DNA of 64,000 bases from Hoeflea_A sp965204935 (GTDB taxonomy: Bacteria > Pseudomonadota > Alphaproteobacteria > Rhizobiales > Rhizobiaceae). Under the pieces are notes generated by a model that was given only the letters and a program-made list of their open reading frames with translations, ran no database searches and was not told where the DNA came from. Positions 51,855-63,512 of the stretch are shown one piece after another. Positions within the stretch are counted from its first letter, which is position 1, and every line of letters begins with the position of its first letter. The DNA lies in the NCBI RefSeq assembly GCF_965204935.1, contig NZ_CBDBFO010000002.1; one strand, given 5' to 3'. A program made the translations under genes and the position numbers.

Positions 51855-54800
51855 CCATAAATGAGGGTCAGGGAGTCATCGGTCAGCACATGCAGCCACT
51901 GGTTTTTGCTGTCGACCCTGAAACCGGTCTCATCGGCATGCAGGGCCGGGCGGGTCAGAAGATGTGCGGCGGCAGCCGTTTCCCAGGGTTCAAGCGCCTC
52001 GTGCAGTCGCTGGATGTAGCCCAGGCAGGTGGCCTGCGACATCCTGACGCCAGAGATGGCCCGCACCAGTTCGACGGCGCGGCGCAAAGACAGCATCTGG
52101 GCAATCAGCAGGTTGATCACGAAGGCCTGAAAGCCAACGCCATATTGCAAAGGCCCCGGCATGTTTTCAGGGAAACGCCCCTTGGTTCGGGTGCGGCATT
52201 TGGGGCAGTCCCTGGTTTCCGCGACGACCTTTTTCTCGACAACCTCGAACATGATATCGAGATGGATGCGTTCCTCGCGCGCCGAGGGTTCGACGTCTGA
52301 GAGATCAGCCCCGCAACTGTCACAAACCTGGACGGTGGAGGTTTCCCCGACGGTGACCTTGCGAAGGTTTTCGCCCGTCATCCAGTTCGGCGCCACACCC
52401 TTGCCGGAAGCCTTTTTGCTCCGTTTCCCGGTGTTGTCCTTATCCGTCTGCGACGGCGCAATACTGGAGTTCTTGCCGGTCTTCCTGGTCGTCTTTTCCA
52501 GAAAGATGGCGATCAGGATGCCCAGCAAGCTGCACAACACGCCAATAACCGCATCGACGTCATCTGAAATCCTGCCCGCTTTGCGCAGCGCGGCAATGCG
52601 CGCCCTGGCAGCATCGAACTCTTCACGCAGGGAAGTGCCATTCACGCTTGCCATCAGTCCGCCCGCGATGCCATGGACATCAGGCCATGCGGTGGCCGCA
52701 TCGCCTTTTCAGGCTTCCAAATGCAGCGAGTAGCCTTGACTGAAAGACCACCCCAATGCGGCTTTTCCCAAATCAATCGAACACGTGTCATAACCCGATA
52801 GAATCACGAAAATCGCAATGAGGGGATCGTTAATAGCCGATTCAAATCGTCGCACCACTCCGAGGCCAAAAAGGCATCTCGATTGAGCTAGTGGGTCTGA
52901 AACCGCCGTTGAATCTCGGGGACTTAAAGTGGGGGTGAGCAGTTACCCGCAGCCGTCAATGCCAGGCCTGTCTCATTCGAAGAGCAGATGGCGGGTCTCA
53001 CTTCCATGCCCGGCGGCTTCGATCTGTTCCGCTTTCAACAACAGTCAGTCCGGGCATGGGCGGATGAGGTCTTTGAGGCTCCGCAGACCAAGCAACTGAT
53101 CGGCGCATGGGCACCCCATGTCGGCACGGCACCCGACGACGGTGGCGGCGCTAATCTCGCATGGCTTTTCAACACGGTGATACAGGACGGCGGCAACAAT
53201 CTGGTCAAGGGCGGCATGCAGAACCTGCCCAATACGCTGACCGCGGTTATCGAAGCGCATGGCGGTTCGGTCCGCACCGGCGCTCGTGTTGACGGTATTC
53301 ATGTTGAGAATGATGCTGCGGTGGCCCTACGCCTTGCCGATGGCGAGGAGATCGAGGTCGGCAAGCTCATCGCCTCGAGTGTTGATCCACGACAACTGGC
53401 GCTCAAACTGCTCGGCGAAGAGGTTGTCGGAAAGCAGATCGTGGATAAAATGCGGCGATATGATTACGGTCCCGCCGCCATGGCCCTGTTTCTCGCGCTG
53501 GATCGGCCGGTTGCCTACAAGGCGGGAGATCTGCCGTCGCGATCTTCCGGTGTCCACTGCGCACCCTCCGATTTTGAATATCTGGCGCAGGTCTTCCTGG
53601 AGGTGCGAAGCGGTCTGTTGCCTTCGGAGCCTTTCTGCGTCGTGTGGAACGAGGGCACTGTCGATCCGAGCCGCGTTCCTCCGGGCAAGGAACTTCTGAA
53701 GTTCTTCATCATGCCGGTTCCCTACGAGATCAAGGGCGATGCAGGCGGAACCATTTCAGCCAGGACCTGGCAAGACGCCAAGGAGCCGTTCATCGACCGA
53801 GTCATCGCACGCATAGAGCGCGACTATATGCCCGGACTGAGCCAGCAGATTGTCGGAAGGGCCATACAGTCACCCGTCGATTTCGAAGAGCTGCTGCCGA
53901 GTTGTCACAACGGCACTGTGACACACGGCTCCATGATGGCCTATCAAATGGGTGCCATGCGTCCGATCCCGGAACTTGGCGGGTATCGGACGCCGGTTTC
54001 CAATGTCTATCTGTGCGGGTCCGGAAGTCACCCCGGTGGCGGGATTTCAATGTTGCCGGGCCGCAACGCCGCCCGGGAAATCTATCGCGACCTTGGCATT
54101 GATTTCTCAAATACGATCGGGTGACCGAGCGAACGGCAATAGCAACCCTGAAAGCGCTCTAGGAAACTGACTTGCTTCCCGGGAGGTGCACGGTGCGGAC
54201 ATTCTCCATGAGGCCGCGACGAAGGTCGCTTCGAACTTACGCGCTCTTCCCGAGAAATCTGGTCGCGCGTTGTTTTCTCAAGCTCTCCCATCAAAACAAC
54301 GGGCTCTGCAAGGGCATATCAACGGCCAATCGCTATTGTTGACGTCAGCTTAGCCCCTCATTCAGAACCTTAATGTCAGACCTGCCGACCCATCCTGGCT
54401 TGTGGTGTTCGGTCCGAAGGCGCCGTCATATCGCACATGCGCGGAGAACGTTTCGGAGACGTCAATGGCCATGCCAATGCCGACCGCCAAGCGATTCCGG
54501 TCAATCGGCGCGGATGACGTCAGGAAGGCCGCATCGGGAACGGAAAGGACCGAGGCCGTGGTGACGTTCGTATCTCCGAACACATGTTCCCACTGGACGC
54601 CGGCGTCAAATGCGACCGATCTTTTGCCAAAGTTCCAGTTGATGCCGATCGCCGCGCCCAGGCCCGTCACCGCCTGGCTGGCGCTGTCCGAACCCACGGT
54701 CAGGTTGAGAATGCCGGCTCCGCTCTCGGTAAACCCGCCACGGTCCACATAGGCGGCATCAAGTGTTGCGAGCGGCCCGAAACGGACGCCGTTCTGTTTT

Positions 54801-56509
54801 ATCCCGGCAAGATCGTGGAATGCCGCGAACGATCCGGCGACGCTGTTGCCACCCGCCTTTCCATCGCCGAACATCACGTCCGCGCCAACAGGGATAAAGC
54901 GGTCGAAGTCAAAGCGGTGATGGGCGTAGGATGCAGCGCCCGACAGCGTCAGCCGTCCAGTTGTGGCCGTGCCATAAACACCAGCATGCCAGCTGTCGAT
55001 ATGAGCCACTGAATCGCCGGTTTGAACGTCGGTTGATATGTAGCCGGCGGCGAACCCGCCGCTTGCGGGGATCTCGGCACCAGCCTGGAATCGCCGTTCC
55101 AATCCGAATGCGAACCCGGCCTCGCGCGCTTTCCAGCCGGGCGTTGCGCCATCGGCATTGACATCGGTATCCGCGCCGATGGCCGCGCCCCATACCGCCC
55201 CGTCGCGGATGTCAGCCGCACCATTCCCGGCTTGCCGCTCATTGACCCGTTCAATGCCGGGAACAAAGCCAAAGACCGCATCGGCGAGCCCATCATCGGT
55301 CCGGCCGGCGGCCAGCAACCGGCTTCGCCGCCGCAGGGTCTCGACAAACAACAGCGAAGACTCGAGTGCCGCCATCGATGCCGACGGGTGGATCTCTTTT
55401 GGCGACAAACTGCCGGGAGGCGGGCCGGCGACGAATTTCAGCTGCACCGAATTGGGACTGTAGACGGCCTGAAGGTCGATATCGGGAAGGTTGTCGGTGA
55501 CGGCCGCAAACTGTCCAGTGACCCCACCACCGGCACGGATCAGCGTCCATGTCGTTGGATCGGCCGGGATGACAAGCGGATCCAGCACAGCATTAAACAC
55601 GGTGCCGCCGCTGGCGATCGTCACCGTGCCGGTTACATCCAGAAGGTCGGCGGTTCCGTCCGGCCGAAGGTCGACAGCGAAAATCGCACCATTGTAGAAC
55701 GCGACATTGCCGGTGACATTCATGGTGCCGAGCCCAACGCCCGGCGCGAGCGTCGCGCCATTGTTGATCGTCAGGCCGCCTAGCGTGGCGTTGCCGGTCA
55801 AAACGCCGCCATTGGCGACGAAACTGGCGGTCGTCGCATTGGAAAACGTCCACACGCCGCTGTTGACTTCAAAGGCCTCGAACTGCCGGTATTGCCGGGT
55901 GTTCGTGCCGGTGTCGATCAGGCTGAGATCAAACGCACCGTTGCCTGCGCCGCCATAGCGCAGCGTGTCGAAACCGGCATCGGCGAACACAATGCCTGTT
56001 GCGGCGAAGCCCGGCTGAAGCTCAAGCCGGTCTGTGAAGGTTCCCGGAGCGAACTGGATGGCGCCGCCGCCGCCGCCGATGACATTGCCGGCCAATGTTA
56101 CATGGGTCGCGCCGCCGACAATGTCGACCGCCCGATCATCGGCGGTCGTGCCAGTGCCCCGCACTGTTCCACCCGGAAGAATTGAGAGAGTTGAGGTTGT
56201 CGTTGGGCCAATGTCGAGAAAGATGCCATCCGTTCCACTGACAATGCCGCCGTCAACCTCTACATCGAGTGCTCCGAATGGCACGTTTGCAACAATTCCA
56301 ACCAGTTGAGCGTCGATCGTACCGATCGATCTGATTGCGACGTTAGCAGCCCCGGCACTGACACCTCCAATAATGCCTATATTTGCGTTGATTCGGCCAT
56401 TCGATGTAATATTCATATTGCCGCTGACAATGCCCGCTACAATGCCGTTCGCGTGCAAATTACTGTCTACGGTGATGTGGCCATTCGATGTAATATTAAT
56501 GGTGCCGCT

Positions 56510-57838
56510 CACTACTGTCCCGTTAAGCTCATAAGAATTTCCGATAAGATTCTGTAAATAATCATTTAAAACGGTCTGATAGCCTGTCACCGACTTGAAC
56601 TGCTAAACGTGGCAATCATGCTCTCCAGAGTAATTTCACATGGAGAGATCCGAACAATGTATACAGGCAAACTTGTGTTCGCGCAGGCTATGGATCATCT
56701 GCCGATGCACACTCTTCGACGCTGCATCCGGCGTTACGGTGGAAACAATCGCATCAGGAGCTTTAGTTGCGAGGATCAATTCCGCAGCATGGCATTTGCC
56801 CAGTTGACCTCAAGAGAAAGCTTGCGCGACATCGAAACCTGCCTGCGCGCTCAGGCTCAAAAGCGATACCACATGGGCTTTCGCTCCCCGGTATTTCGCA
56901 ACACTCTGGCCAGGGCCAACGAGCGACGTGACTGGCGCATCTATGGGGATTTTGCTGCGGCGCTTATCACAATCGCTCGAGCGCTCTACGCCGATGACAG
57001 CTTTGAAGTTGACTTGCAAAACACCGTATATGCCCTCGATTCCACAACCATTGATCTGTGCCTTTCAGTATTTCCCTGGGCGCATTTTCGGCGCGCAAAA
57101 GCAGCGATCAAAATGCACACCTTGCTTGATCTGCGTGGAAATATCCCAACATTTATAGACATTTCGCCAGGCAAAATGCACGACGTCAATATGCTGGACA
57201 TCCTGACGCCCGAACCTGGTGCCTTCTATATCATGGACCGCGCCTATCTTGATTTCGAACGCCTCCATCGCATCCACATCAGCGGCGGGTTCTTTGTCTT
57301 GAGGGCAAAGTCGAATACCAGGTTGCAGCGTATTTATTCCGAGCCCGTTGATCGCAGCACCGGGGTTATCTGCGATCAAGTCGTAAGGACTGCGGCGCAA
57401 AAAGTTCGAGCAGCTTCCCGGACAAACTGCGGCGAATTCGGTATCGCGACACTGAACGAGACAAGACTCTGATCTTCATCACCAACAACTTTGTCTTGTC
57501 GGCAAAGACCATTGCCGCACTCTACAAATCGCGCTGGCAGGTAGAACTGTTCTTCAAATGGATCAAGCAGCACTTGCGCATCAAGTCGTTTTTCGGCACT
57601 TCTATCAATGCGGTGAAGACACAGATATGGATTGCAGTCTGCGTTTATGTGCTTGCCGCGATCCTAAAGAAACGGCTCGATAGCGACATGAGTCTCTACA
57701 CAATTCTCCAGATTCTGGACGTCACTCTTTTCGAGAAAATTCAACTGGATCAGCTTATTACAAGTTCCGACAACACATCTGCGCCGGGGGCTCAGCCCAA
57801 GCAACTGAATTTATTCGACTTTTAACGGGACAGTAGTG
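56510..57838 (+). mobile_element. IS4-like insertion sequence, 1329 bp, 9-bp target duplication
   Basis: Perfect 17-bp terminal repeats CACTACTGTCCCGTTAA at 56510 and inverse complement ending at 57838. GGTGCCGCT at 56501-56509 and 57839-57847 is the target duplication. This element differs in sequence and ends from the IS4-like element at 36008. Its transposase frame is broken (see next feature), so this copy is not autonomous unless a frameshift is used. Confidence 0.93.
56657..57825 (+). pseudogene. IS4-like transposase with frameshift near 57385
   Basis: MYTGKLVFAQAMDHLPMHT at 56657 opens a DUF4372-type N-terminal domain; YALDSTTIDLC and YIMDRAYLDFERL carry the first two catalytic Asp. 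The frame runs on to 57472 but its last 30 residues lose similarity to the family. The homologous continuation (PDKLRRIRYRDTE, then KTIAALYKSRWQVELFFKWIKQHLRIKSFF with the catalytic Glu) is in the -1 frame, which is open to 57825. The shift falls between about 57380 and 57415. A missing base relative to the ancestor is most likely. There is only a five-A run, so programmed frameshifting is possible but weakly supported. Confidence 0.82.
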
Positions 57839-60353
57839 GGTGCCGCTGTCAAAACTTGACACAATACCGTTCGCGCTCAAAACACTGCTTACTGTGATGT
57901 CGCCCGTCGACCGAATTGTAGTGTTTCGGGGGGCAACGGCGCCCAAGGGGCTATTAGCCAAGATGCCCGTTGCAAATGCAGAGCCTGATACGAAGATGTC
58001 ACCGTTCGAGATGATCTCCACGTCGCCTGCGTTCCGAACTGAGCCCCTTATGCCGTATATGTCGAATGGCCGCACGGGAAATCCAGGCCAAGGAGCTGTG
58101 ACGACCCTGACGTTACCGATCGAGTCGACACGCACCGAGCCGGTGTCCAACACCTGCCCATCGATGGCACCAAACTGACCTTCGATATTGCCCCGTGATG
58201 TGATGTCCACACGGCCCTTGCCGCGGATGAAACCATCAATCCCAAGCAGATTGGACTTGAGATTGCCAATTGTGTTGATGGTGATGTCGCCAACAGCATT
58301 GAAAGGGCCTGTGCCGTTAACGTTTGCGTTGACGGCGCGCCCGCCCGTTGCGATGGCCTCGAACGTTCCGAGATCGAGATTGATGGTGATGTTGTTGTTT
58401 ACCGTCGTGAAATCGATAGCGTTTGCGCCGCCCGTATTCTGAAGGTTTTGGGTTAGATTGTTGACATTCAGCGTGTCAATGACCGGTCCGGTTGCGGCGA
58501 CTCCTGCGGACAAATCACCGGTGCAGGTCGCTATTGCCCCGACGACGATGCACGGTCCACCCGATGGCGGCACCACATTCTGTGCATAAACAACGCCAGC
58601 CTCTTGTGAAGCGAACGCACCGACACATGCGACCGTGGCCAGGAGGGTCCGGCGTTTCGCCAGCCATCGGGTGCTGCGACGCACGACCGGCAGTCTGGCC
58701 TTTGGGGCTGCGTTCTCCGACGTGTTTGTCATCCCACACATCTTGCCCCGCGCATCTGCTTGTCGGGATCGGCCAGCCTCAAAACTGGAACGTTCCCTTT
58801 GCATGGGCGCTGTGCTGACTTGTGTTTTGCGAGAACAAGCCCTGATAGCCGAGCGACAGCGCCATGCCGTTTTTCTTCAGCACCTCGACACCGGCCCCAA
58901 CATCGAAGAACAGATCGTCGAAATCGGTGGTCGACGAGAAGCTGCCGATGCCGGCGGGTGCGGCGACGAACTGCGCGGTCAGATCGAAATCGGTATCGGG
59001 AAAATAGGTAAGGCCCGTCTTTATGAAGGGCCGCACATTGGTGTCCTCGTCATGCGCGAAGGTTCTACCAACCTCGACGGCTGGCGAGATCGCGAAATAG
59101 CTGCCGCTCGATCCGGTGACGGACAGATTGCCCGCGCCGCCGCCGGTCTCGGTCAACCCGTCGCGGTCGAGATAGCTCCATTGCACATCAAGCGAGGGGA
59201 TGGCGAAGACGTCGCCGAACCCGGCCTCATAAGCGGCGCGGGCCTGGCCGGTTACAAAGCTGACCTGATGGTCCGACTTGGCGTTTGCCGCAAAGCCGCC
59301 GATGGCGATTGCGCGTGTTGTGTCGTAGTCGGCGATGCCGCCTGACACGGCGCCGCCCAGCAGCCAGGGGCCATTCTGATACTTGACCGCAAGGCCGCCC
59401 TGGTAACGGTTGACGGTGCTGCTGGCGCCCGCATCGGTATCGAGTTCGCCATAGGCATAGCCGAAGCCGATATTGGCGTGCCAGTTCGCGGCAAGCTCGA
59501 ACTGCACGCCGGCCGACAGGCCGCCCGCGGTGTCGTTGAAACCTACATTTTCGGAGGTGCCGTCAAAGTCGAGCACGCCGCCCTGCGGGCGCACCCAGTA
59601 GCACTGGCCCTCGGCGATCGCGGTTGTTCCGTATTGCGGGCAGGAAAACAGGTCACCGGAGAAGTCCTGGCTGGCGAAAAGCGTCGCCGTCTCGCTATTA
59701 AGGTAGATCTCCGGCAGGAGCTGGTTCAACGCGTCCCGGTAGGTGGCGGCGTCGGCCGGGCCATTGATGAGCGCCAGGAGAATAGCATCGAGCCTGCCGG
59801 GTCCGAGTCCATATGCTGTGCTAAGGTAACTGACCAGCTCCGTCTGGTTGCGATTGAGACCGGTGCCCGGCGCGGTAAAGTCGAGGCTGTAGTTCAGCAC
59901 AACGTCATTGGCATTGGGAAAGCCAAGGCTTGCCTGCAGGACCGGGCTGGCGAGCAGGCCAAGGCCGATATTCGTGGTCCCACCCGCCGCAGTCAGGATT
60001 GTCTCGGTGCCGGCCGTTGTTAGCAGGCTGGCCATCTGAACGCGCACGTTACCAGCGAGCGAGGCCGTGCCGGACACGCCCACGAAGTCGGACGAGCCGA
60101 CATCCACCAGATATTCGCCCGATGCGGCCTGGACGAAATTGCCGGTGATGGTGGTGTTGGCCGGCCCATCATTGAGCGCTGTTCCGCTTGTGGATGAAAG
60201 TGTGACGTTCCCAAGCGTGTTTACGGTGTTCTTGGTACCCGTATTGCTGCCAAATAGAACACCGGCACCTGTGCCACCCTGAATGGCGCCATTCGCCAGA
60301 TTTACAGTGGAGTCTGATGCTTCAGCTAACGGGTTTGACGCGATTCCGTTCTG

Positions 60354-60361
60354 CCCCCCCC
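60354..60361 (-). repeat. Homopolymeric G8 tract in the autotransporter coding strand
   Basis: Eight G residues (C on the plus strand) between LLCONILG and QNGIASNP regions of the passenger: ATCCTG then GGG GGG GCA in the current frame. A seven- or ten-G allele would restore the downstream frame. Homopolymers of this kind are classic slippage sites. Confidence 0.85.
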
Positions 60362-61211
60362 AGGATGTTTCCGGTCGAATCAATCCTAATCTGACCTGTG
60401 GACGCGGCTGCAAAAATTCCCTGTGAATTCAGACCTGTAACAACAATATCAGCCGAGTTCGTTACAGACACATTTCCATTGGTCGCTACAGCAAAGATCC
60501 CGCTAAACCCGTCACCAGAACCTGCTATTGCGTTATTGTTGAAGACCGACACATCTCCGGAGCTATTGCTGGCAAAGATGCCATAACCGTTGTTGCGTGC
60601 AGCAGTGATTGCGCCGCTGTTGATAACGACGTTTCTGCCGCCAGTGGCAGATGAAAAGATCCCCGTTCCGGCGAAGATATCCCCATCGTTTCGCACAATA
60701 CTGCGGATATCCTCCGTCACCGTCAGATTAGAACTAGCGTTAAATAAGCCAGTGGTTGCCGCGCGAATGTTACCACTGTTTGTTATTGACGAAATTCCAC
60801 GTGCCGAACTGCCAAAAATACCATAGCCGTTCAGAGAATTTATGTTGCCGGTGTTCGTGATAACACTACCGCCAAGCGCTAATGAGGTAGAAGAAATACC
60901 ACCAGATCCGATGCCTCTTGTCGAAATGTCACCACTGTTATTGATGGTGATACCGCCCGCGCCTGTTCCGTTTATCAAGCTGAATATGGCACTTGAATTG
61001 TCGCCGACCGTTGTCAAATTCCCTTTAGCGGTGTGCGCAATCCGGCTCATTCCGGCCACTGAATCCGGTTCAATCCGGCCATCTATTCCGGTTTATTGCG
61101 GCCACCGAATCCGGCTCATTGCGGCCAGCTTGTGGACAACGGTGATCAACCTTTCTGGGTGATCTGAAACACGGGCATTCTTGCGCCTTTTCAACAGCAA
61201 AGGTGGCGAGG

Positions 61212-62741
61212 ATGGCCAGGGAAAGATTACCCATGCGTAAGATCAGAGATGTGCTTCGGCTCAATGCTGAAGGTTTGTCGAACCGCAAGATTGCCGTCAG
61301 TGTGGGCGTCGGGCGAACGAGTGTTGGCGAGACGGTCCGGCGGGCGCAGCAGGCTGGCCTGAATTGGCCGTTGCCTTCCGATTTGAGCGATGAGGCGCTT
61401 CAGCGGCGCTTGTTTCCGGTGGTGGTCAAGGCGAAGAAGCCAAGCCTGCCCGACTGGGCCTGTATTCACCGCGAGCTGCGGCGCCCCGGTGTGACCTTGC
61501 TGTTGCTGTGGGAAGAGTACCGCACCGCTCATCCTGACGGGCTTGGGCGCACGCAATTCTACCAGCTTTATCGTCAATGGAAGGGCAAGCTGTCGCCGAC
61601 CATGCGGCAGACCCATACCGCTGGCGAGAAGATGTTCGTTGACTATGCCGGCCAAACGATTCCGATCATCAACGGGCTCACCGGCGAAGTGCATGAGGCG
61701 CAACTCTTTGTCGCTTGCCTGGGTGCGTCCAGCTACACCTATGCCGAAGCGACCATGACGCAGAGCCTGTCCGACTGGACGGGATCACATGGTCGTGCCT
61801 TCGCGTTCTTTGCCGGCGTTACCGACCTTGTGGTGTGCGACAATTTGAAATCCGGCATCACCAAGGCCTGTTTCCATGAGCCGGCGATCAATCGCACCTA
61901 TTGCGATCTTGCAAGGCACTACGGAACGGTCGTGGTCCCGGCAAGGCCGAAAAAGCCTCGGGACAAGGCAAAAGTCGAGACGTCGGTGTTGGTGGCGGAG
62001 CGCTGGATCCTCGCCGCACTCAGGAACCGGCAATTCTTCTCGCTGACGGATGTGAATGCGGCGGTCCGCGAACTGCTCGAAAAGCTCAACAACCGCGTGA
62101 CGCGCCATCTTGGCGGCAGCCGGCGGGAACTGTTCGAAGACCTTGACAGGCCGGCACTGAAAGCACTGCCGCAGGATCCATACGAATATGCAGCGTGGAA
62201 GGAATGCCGTGCCGGCCTTGATTATCACGTTGAAGTGGACAAGCACTACTACTCGGTGCCTCACACGCTTCTACGCAAAAAACTGTGGGTCCGCTCCACC
62301 GAGCGCACCGTCGAGATCTTCGATCGGGGCAATCGTGTTGCCAGCCATCTGCGCGGTCCAGGTAACAGACGACATACAACCGTGCTCGAGCACATGCCGG
62401 CCAACCATCGCCATTACGCCGAGTGGACACCTGAAAGTATCAAGCGCCAGGCTGGCAAAGTCGGCCCGACCACCCAGGCCCTGGTCGAAATCATCCTGCG
62501 CGAAAAACCCCATCCCGTTCAGGGGTTCCGCGCCTGTATCGGCATCGTGAAGCTCGCGCCGCAGCATGGAGCGCAGCGCCTCGAGGCGGCATGCGGCCGC
62601 GCCATCGACATCGGGGCGCACTCCTACACCTCCGTCAATTCCATCCTCAAGAACAATCTCGATCGCAAACGGCCCGAAAAAGCCACGGACGGGCCGCCGA
62701 TCCTCCATCAAAACATCCGTGGCTCAGGCTACTTCCATTGA
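61212..62741 (+). CDS. istA: IS21 transposase IstA
   Basis: A 509-residue transposase from the ATG at 61212 (a GTG nine bases upstream is possible). MRKIRDVLRLNAEGLSNRKIAVSVGVGRTSVGETVRRA is the N-terminal HTH region, MFVDYAGQTIPI gives the first catalytic Asp, CDNLKSGITKACFHEPAINRTYCDLARHYG the second (with the DNxKxxV box), and PRDKAKVETSVLVAERWIL the catalytic Glu. A C-terminal beta-barrel module with YYSVPHTLLRKK follows. The gene is complete and next to istB, so the element is probably active. Confidence 0.95.
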   Translation: MARERLPMRKIRDVLRLNAEGLSNRKIAVSVGVGRTSVGETVRRAQQAGLNWPLPSDLSDEALQRRLFPVVVKAKKPSLPDWACIHRELRRPGVTLLLLWEEYRTAHPDGLGRTQFYQLYRQWKGKLSPTMRQTHTAGEKMFVDYAGQTIPIINGLTGEVHEAQLFVACLGASSYTYAEATMTQSLSDWTGSHGRAFAFFAGVTDLVVCDNLKSGITKACFHEPAINRTYCDLARHYGTVVVPARPKKPRDKAKVETSVLVAERWILAALRNRQFFSLTDVNAAVRELLEKLNNRVTRHLGGSRRELFEDLDRPALKALPQDPYEYAAWKECRAGLDYHVEVDKHYYSVPHTLLRKKLWVRSTERTVEIFDRGNRVASHLRGPGNRRHTTVLEHMPANHRHYAEWTPESIKRQAGKVGPTTQALVEIILREKPHPVQGFRACIGIVKLAPQHGAQRLEAACGRAIDIGAHSYTSVNSILKNNLDRKRPEKATDGPPILHQNIRGSGYFH

Positions 62742-62747
62742 AAGGAA

Positions 62748-63512
62748 ATGAAATTGCTCAACCATCCAACCCTCGACCAGTTGAAAGAACTCAAACTGGA
62801 CGGCATGGCCGACGCCTTTGTCGAGCTGCAGGCACAAGACCGGGCTGCCGATCTCAGCCACCCCGAATGGCTGGGACTGTTGCTCGATCGGGAAACAGCA
62901 AACCGCAGCACCAAACGCTTCAATACGCGATTACGGGCCGCCAGGTTGCGCCATGTTGGCGCCTCGATAGAAGACGTCGATTACCGCGCGTCCCGTAAGC
63001 TCGACAAGGCATTGTTCCAGCAGTTGGCAACCTGCAACTGGATCAGACATCACCGTTGCCTGCTGATTACCGGGCCGTGCGGGGTCGGCAAAACCTGGCT
63101 TGGCTACGCCCTCGGTCAAAATGCATGCCGCCATGGCTACACGGTCCTTTACAAGCGTGTGCCGCGGCTCTTCGCCGAACTCGAACTGGCGCATGGCGAT
63201 GGTCGGTTCCCGCGCTTGTTCCGGACGCTCGTCAAGGCCGATCTGCTGATCCTCGATGACTGGGGCCCCGATCGTCTCAATGCCAGCCAGCGGCGCGATC
63301 TCCTGGAAATCATCGAAGACCGCCACGGTGCCGGCTCGACAATGATCACGAGTCAACTGCCGGTGCACACTTGGCATGACGTTATTGATGAGCCCACATT
63401 CGGCGACGCGATTATGGACCGAATTTCTCACAACGCATACCGGCTCGAACTCGATGGGCCCTCGATGCGCAAATCGCAAGGCAATCAAACTGAACAGGAG
63501 CAATCGGCATGA
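62748..63512 (+). CDS. istB: IS21 ATP-binding helper protein IstB
   Basis: A 254-residue DnaC-like AAA+ ATPase. Walker A is GPCGVGKTW at about 107-115 and Walker B LLILDDWGPDRLN at about 168-180; TMITSQLPVHTWHDVI corresponds to sensor 1 and YRLELDGPSMRK ends the AAA+ domain. It controls target selection and IstA assembly on DNA. It is 6 bp downstream of istA, as usual in IS21. Confidence 0.95.
   Translation: MKLLNHPTLDQLKELKLDGMADAFVELQAQDRAADLSHPEWLGLLLDRETANRSTKRFNTRLRAARLRHVGASIEDVDYRASRKLDKALFQQLATCNWIRHHRCLLITGPCGVGKTWLGYALGQNACRHGYTVLYKRVPRLFAELELAHGDGRFPRLFRTLVKADLLILDDWGPDRLNASQRRDLLEIIEDRHGAGSTMITSQLPVHTWHDVIDEPTFGDAIMDRISHNAYRLELDGPSMRKSQGNQTEQEQSA

Larger units (their letters stand above)
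49798..52654 (-). pseudogene. IS66 transposase (TnpC) interrupted by IS110
   Basis: The N-terminal part reads from the ATG at 52654 to about 51855: an N-terminal helical region, the basic GKNSSIAPSQTDK stretch, a zinc-binding CDSCGADLSDVEP/CPKCRT pair and the DDE core start (RPALHADETGFRVDSKNQWLHV). The C-terminal part runs from about 50488 to 49798: HPRRGKEAIEAFGIIPVYTG, HDCWASYLAYSQCKHQLCGSHLLRELTF and the final NNAGEQKIRMAKVKIKVSGCF. Between them lies the IS110 element. Joining gives a continuous IS66 DDE transposase reading LTLIYG-IHTIKFLHPRRGK, so the transposase is disrupted and the element is no longer autonomous. Confidence 0.88.
49782..52946 (-). mobile_element. IS66-family insertion sequence (single-transposase type), carrying a nested IS110
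   Basis: Terminal repeats GTAACTGCTCACCCC at 49782 and the inverse complement ending at 52946 are perfect and begin GTAA, as in IS66 elements. CCGCAGCC at 49774-49781 and 52947-52954 is the 8-bp target duplication expected for this family. Without the nested IS110 the element is about 1.8 kb and has only the TnpC-like transposase, the ISBst12-like arrangement without tnpA/tnpB. About 290 bp next to the right end (52655-52946) hold no gene. Confidence 0.92.
49359..54124 (+). pseudogene. Phytoene desaturase/PYROXD2-like FAD oxidoreductase gene interrupted by nested IS elements
   Basis: The gene is split into 49359-49781 and 52955-54124. Removing the IS66 element and one copy of its 8-bp duplication CCGCAGCC restores one 530-codon frame that reads EIFTAAVNARPVSFEEQ across the scar. 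AVVIGAGHNGLTCAAYLAKAGLSVLVLDA (about 7-35) is the FAD-binding Rossmann motif, YRTPVSNVYLCGSGSHPGGGISMLPGRNAARE the C-terminal flavin loop. The family includes bacterial all-trans-retinol/carotenoid saturase-like enzymes and mitochondrial PYROXD2, mostly of unknown substrate. The break is after residue 141, so the present allele is inactive. Confidence 0.9.
54362..58732 (-). pseudogene. Autotransporter adhesin 1, interrupted by an IS4-like element
   Basis: The coding parts are 58732-57839 and 56500-54362; removing the IS4-like element with one copy of its duplication gives 1010 codons in frame (FDSGTINITSNG across the scar). An extended signal region with the start at 58732 (basic stretch VRRSTRWLAKRR and cleavage near VVYAQ) precedes a beta-helix passenger of short repeats such as GDITINTIGN, GRVDITSRGNI, GNMNITSNGRINA. 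A C-terminal autotransporter beta-barrel (about the last 290 residues) ends in LTLRF with a terminal Phe. It would be secreted through its own barrel and displayed on the outer membrane. The break is in the passenger, about residue 298. Confidence 0.9.

Noticed and set aside
57380..57420. Programmed -1 frameshift signal in the IS4-like transposase
   Set aside because: The local run is only five A and does not form the usual slippery heptamer. A simple indel is the better explanation.
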